From contig NZ_AP022573.1 of assembly GCF_010729105.1 (NCBI RefSeq), positions 1,116,001 through 1,180,000 of the forward strand: a DNA stretch of 64,000 nt. Direction: 5' to 3'. Positions 61,209 through 64,000 of this stretch are shown here, piece by piece; position 1 is the first letter of the stretch; every line of letters starts with the position of its first letter. The DNA comes from Mycobacterium saskatchewanense (GTDB taxonomy: Bacteria; Actinomycetota; Actinomycetes; Mycobacteriales; Mycobacteriaceae). The notes under the pieces are model-generated. The model saw only the letters and a list, made by a program, of their open reading frames with translations, was not told the DNA's origin and made no database searches. Both the position numbers and the translations under genes were made by a program.

Positions 61209-62788
61209 CGCCGGGCCTCGAGCGCCTCGAGCGCCTCCCCGAGCTCGACCCGGTCGTCGAACGGGCGCGTGTGGCCCCCGCCGCTCTGTCCGGTCTCATG
61301 CCCCTTGCCGGCGACCAGCACCACGTCGCCCGGGCCCGCCCAGGCCACCGCGTGCCGGATCGCGTCGCGCCGGTCGCCGATCTCCACCACCTCGGCCGCG
61401 CCGCCGGCCGCCCCGGCCAGGATCTCGCGGCGGATGGCCGCGGGGTCCTCGCCGCGCGGGTTGTCGTCGGTGACGACGACCAGGTCGGCCAGCTCGGCGG
61501 CGGTCGCGCCCATCGGCGCCCGCTTGCCGGGATCGCGCTCGCCGCCGGCACCGAACACCACCGCCAGCCGCCGGCCCGGCCGCGCCAGGGCGGTCAGCAC
61601 GGCGCGCAGCGCTCCGGGCTTGTGGGCGTAGTCGACCAGCGCGAGGAAATCCTGACCCCGGTCGATCTCTTCCATCCGCCCGGGCACGCGCGTGGCGAGC
61701 AACCCGGGCGACGCCTGCTCCGGCGACACCCCGACCGCCTCCAGAATGGCAAGCGCCAGAAGGCAGTTGGCGATGTTGTAAGCGCCGGGAAGCCGAATGC
61801 CGACGCGGTGCTGCACGCCGGCGGGGTCGACGGCGGTGAACTGCTGGCCGCCGGCGCTCAAGGGCGCCGCGTCGGTGGCGCGCCAGTCGGCGGGCCGGCC
61901 GGTGGCGCTGACGGTGACCGCGTCGCCGGCCCGGGCGACCATCGCACGTCCGGCGTCGTCGTCGACGCAGACGACGACCGTGCGCGCCCGCAGCTTGGAG
62001 GCCGGGTCGATCAGCAAGGCCTTGGCCTCGAAGTAGTCGGCCATCGTCGGGTGGAAGTCCAGGTGGTCGCGGGAGAGGTTGGTGAACGCGCCCACCGCGA
62101 AGCCGGTGCCGTCCACGCGGCCCAGCGCCAGCGCGTGGCTGGACACCTCCATGACGACCGTGTCCACGCCGCGTTCGGCCATCGCCGCCAGCAGGGCCTG
62201 CAGGGCCGGGGCCTCCGGGGTGGTGAGCGCGCTGGGGATGTCGGCGCCGTCAATGCGGATGCCGATCGTGCCGATGAGCCCGACGGTGCGGCCGGCGGCC
62301 CGCAGCCCGGACTCGACCAGGTAGGTGGTGGTCGTCTTGCCGGAGGTGCCGGTGATCCCGACGACGGCCAACCGGTCGGAGGGGTTGCCGTACACCGCGG
62401 CGGCCAGGCCGCCCAGTACGCCGCGCGGCGCGGGATGCACCAGAGTGGGGACCCGACCGGCGTGGGCGCCCATTTCGGCCACCCCGGCGGCGTCGGTCAG
62501 CACGGCGGCCGCGCCGCGGTCGATGGCGTCGCCCGCGTAACGGGCGCCGTGCGTCGCCGAGCCGGGCAACGCTGCGAACAGGTCGCCGGCGAGCACGTCC
62601 TGGGCGCGCAGCGTCACACCGGTGACCGCGACGTCCGGGACGGCGGCGCTCCCGTCGGCGGCCACCGCGCCCACCTGGGCTGCCAGCGTGGACAGGGGAA
62701 CGCCCGCGACGGCGCTGGGGCGCAAGCCACCCGGCACTGTTCCCACCTCCCTCGGCCCCTGCCCGATCCTCATGTTCGGCCATGACAC
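61205..62788 (-). CDS. murE: MurE, UDP-MurNAc-tripeptide (meso-DAP) ligase
   Basis: 527 residues from GTG 62788; ATG 62773 ([10 protein letters not shown]) is a close alternative. The ATP loop is [16 protein letters not shown], followed by [43 protein letters not shown] and the DAP-recognition motif DDNPRGE, as expected for meso-diaminopimelate walls. First gene in transcription order of the coupled murE-F-mraY-D / ftsW-murG-C-ftsQ chain. The M. tuberculosis pbpB lies upstream at this point, but here the window shows a TetR gene instead. Confidence 0.95.
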   Translation of the reverse strand: MSWPNMRIGQGPREVGTVPGGLRPSAVAGVPLSTLAAQVGAVAADGSAAVPDVAVTGVTLRAQDVLAGDLFAALPGSATHGARYAGDAIDRGAAAVLTDAAGVAEMGAHAGRVPTLVHPAPRGVLGGLAAAVYGNPSDRLAVVGITGTSGKTTTTYLVESGLRAAGRTVGLIGTIGIRIDGADIPSALTTPEAPALQALLAAMAERGVDTVVMEVSSHALALGRVDGTGFAVGAFTNLSRDHLDFHPTMADYFEAKALLIDPASKLRARTVVVCVDDDAGRAMVARAGDAVTVSATGRPADWRATDAAPLSAGGQQFTAVDPAGVQHRVGIRLPGAYNIANCLLALAILEAVGVSPEQASPGLLATRVPGRMEEIDRGQDFLALVDYAHKPGALRAVLTALARPGRRLAVVFGAGGERDPGKRAPMGATAAELADLVVVTDDNPRGEDPAAIRREILAGAAGGAAEVVEIGDRRDAIRHAVAWAGPGDVVLVAGKGHETGQSGGGHTRPFDDRVELGEALEALEARR

Positions 62789-62838
62789 CCTACCGAGGGA
62801 CCGGGGGCGACGCGGTCTTCCCGCGCCCGGCTGGCGCG

Positions 62839-63444
62839 CTACCGGCTCTTACGCCAGTCGAGCAAGGGCAGGAAAATAGTGTCGACGATTTCTTCGATCG
62901 CATCGTCGGACAGCGGTTTCAAGGTCATCATGATCTCGTAACGGAACAGGTCGAGGGGCAGCCGGGCAATTCGCCCGGTGACCTGTCCGGGGGTGATTTC
63001 ACCGCGGTCGACAGCCCGCCGGATCACCTGCTCGAGCATGGCCTCGCGATCGCCGTGCACGAACTTCTTGAGGTCGGCGAGACTGCTGCCGGTGTGCTGG
63101 TAAAAGCCGCCGAACCGGGTCAACAGCAGGGCCACGAGGCCCGCCCTGACCTTGTTGGCTTGCTGCAGTAAAGCGATGATGTCGCCGCGCAGGCTACCGG
63201 TGTCGGGGACGGCCACGGCGTCTTTGCGCGCCTGGTGCGCCAATACGTCGAGCACCAGTTCGTGCTTGTTGGGCCAGCGCCGGTACAGCACCGCGCGGCT
63301 GGTTCCCGCCCGCACGGCGACCGCGTCGATCGTCATGTCGTCGTACCCGCGTTCAGTCAGCTCCGTCCACGCGGCGTTCAGGAGCGCCTCCTCCAACGCC
63401 AGACCCCGGCGTCGCCGCGTAACCCCGGGCGCATTTAGAGACAT
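62839..63444 (-). CDS. TetR-family transcriptional regulator
   Basis: 201 residues. The N-terminal helix-turn-helix (about 15-65) is [20 protein letters not shown] then [22 protein letters not shown]. The ligand domain is all-helical, with a FGGFYQH segment and ending [14 protein letters not shown]. Divergent from the FAD monooxygenase with 69 bases between, so it most likely represses that gene and itself through the palindrome at 63477-63491. It lies just upstream of murE, 50 bases away on the same strand. Confidence 0.92.
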   Translation of the reverse strand: MSLNAPGVTRRRRGLALEEALLNAAWTELTERGYDDMTIDAVAVRAGTSRAVLYRRWPNKHELVLDVLAHQARKDAVAVPDTGSLRGDIIALLQQANKVRAGLVALLLTRFGGFYQHTGSSLADLKKFVHGDREAMLEQVIRRAVDRGEITPGQVTGRIARLPLDLFRYEIMMTLKPLSDDAIEEIVDTIFLPLLDWRKSR

Positions 63445-63476
63445 TGCGTTTCCTATTGCTGGCGTCTACGTTGATG

Positions 63477-63491
63477 GATACACGTTGTATC
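63477..63491. promoter_or_regulatory. Palindrome GATACA-CGT-TGTATC, probable TetR operator
   Basis: Perfect 6-bp arms around a 3-base centre, lying between the TetR start (63444, -) and the monooxygenase ATG (63514, +). Size and position suit a TetR-family dimer site controlling both genes. The monooxygenase ribosome site GAGGGAGAG follows shortly after. Confidence 0.65.
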
Positions 63492-63513
63492 TTATCCCCG
63501 AGGGAGAGCTTCG

Positions 63514-64000
63514 ATGCGCATTCTTGTCTCCGGCGCGGGCATAGCGGGACTGAGTACGGCGATCAACCTGGGCGCGGACGGTCACGACGTCATCCTCGTC
63601 GAACGCGCTAACCACCTGCGGACCAACGGGTCGCCCATCGATATTCGCGGCCACGCCATCGGCGTAGCCGACAAAATGGGTGTGCTCACCGAGATCCACG
63701 ATCGCCGGGTTGACATGACCGAACGCATCCAGTTCGTCGACCGGAACGGCGACGTGGTCGCCGAGCCGCCCCTGGACCAGATCAACGATTCGCCCGACGA
63801 CGTCGAAATCGCCCGCGAAGACCTGACCCACATCCTGCACGGCCATCTTGGGCCGTCGGTCGAGCTGCGGTTCGAAGAATCCATCGCCGGCCTCGAAGAC
63901 GACGACGCAGGAGTCACCATCCGCTTCGCCTCGGGCGCCGAGGAAACCTATGACCTGGTCGTGGGAGCCGACGGCATGCACTCGGCGGTCCGCCGGCTCA
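63514..64000 (+). CDS. FAD-dependent monooxygenase (3' end outside window)
   Basis: The first 162 codons of a PHBH-type flavin hydroxylase. The FAD dinucleotide motif LVSGAGIAGLSTAINLG is at about residues 4-20, VILVERANHLRTNG follows with the Glu that binds FAD ribose, and a second FAD/NAD(P)H motif LVVGADGMHSAVRRL is at the window edge. The opening and the DIRGHAIGVADKMG text resemble the tetracycline-monooxygenase / salicylate-hydroxylase-like group often paired with TetR regulators. The substrate cannot be inferred. Start ATG 63514 follows GAGGGAGAG. Confidence 0.9.
   Translation, partial: MRILVSGAGIAGLSTAINLGADGHDVILVERANHLRTNGSPIDIRGHAIGVADKMGVLTEIHDRRVDMTERIQFVDRNGDVVAEPPLDQINDSPDDVEIAREDLTHILHGHLGPSVELRFEESIAGLEDDDAGVTIRFASGAEETYDLVVGADGMHSAVRRL

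Overview
The window is a high-GC actinobacterial chromosome segment from a Mycobacterium, most probably a slow-growing non-tuberculous species. The evidence is a PE-family protein, a 13E12-type (DUF222/HNH) protein, mycothiol ligase mshC, Pup-proteasome genes (dop, mpa), lipoproteins lppK and lppL, wag31, and a gene order that closely follows M. tuberculosis Rv2112c to Rv2158c. The species cannot be fixed from sequence reading alone.

Layout. 1-6.1 kb: dop (3' end outside the window), a TauE/SafE permease, a possible gene remnant, an Rv2114-like gene, mpa, lppK and a DUF503 gene. 6.1-11.2 kb: trmI, a RecB-like nuclease, a flavoprotein disulfide reductase, a DUF4126 membrane protein and hisG-hisE. 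11.8-15.7 kb: an E. coli-type B12-dependent methionine synthase behind a leader that folds like an S-adenosylhomocysteine riboswitch. 16-25.4 kb: PAC2 protein, SDR, mshC, cysQ, a 55-bp tandem-repeat locus, the Rv2133c-Rv2135c group, and the lppL-DUF5703-pyrD operon. 25.3-30.7 kb: an HNH protein with a perfect SOS box, a PE protein, a PEBP protein and an M20 peptidase.

30.8-45.3 kb: an accessory stretch that begins right after tRNA-Leu(GAG). It holds an IS-like remnant, several broken genes (nitronate monooxygenase, CGNR zinc finger, alpha/beta hydrolase piece), regulators (GlxA/AraC, LysR), oxidoreductases and hydrolases, a MOSC-reductase-ferredoxin fusion, and a three-gene SpoIIE phosphatase / small protein / STAS partner-switching module.

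45.3-62.8 kb: the conserved division and cell-wall (dcw) cluster on the minus strand. Its transcription order is murE, murF, mraY, murD, ftsW, murG, murC, ftsQ, ftsZ, pgeF, a YggS-family gene, sepF, a YggT-family gene, wag31. Most mur/fts junctions are 4-nt start/stop overlaps, so the precursor-synthesis and septum genes look translationally coupled. 62.8-64 kb: a TetR regulator divergent from an FAD monooxygenase cut by the window end, with a palindrome between them.

Readings of gene families come from recognising the translated sequences. No database search was run.
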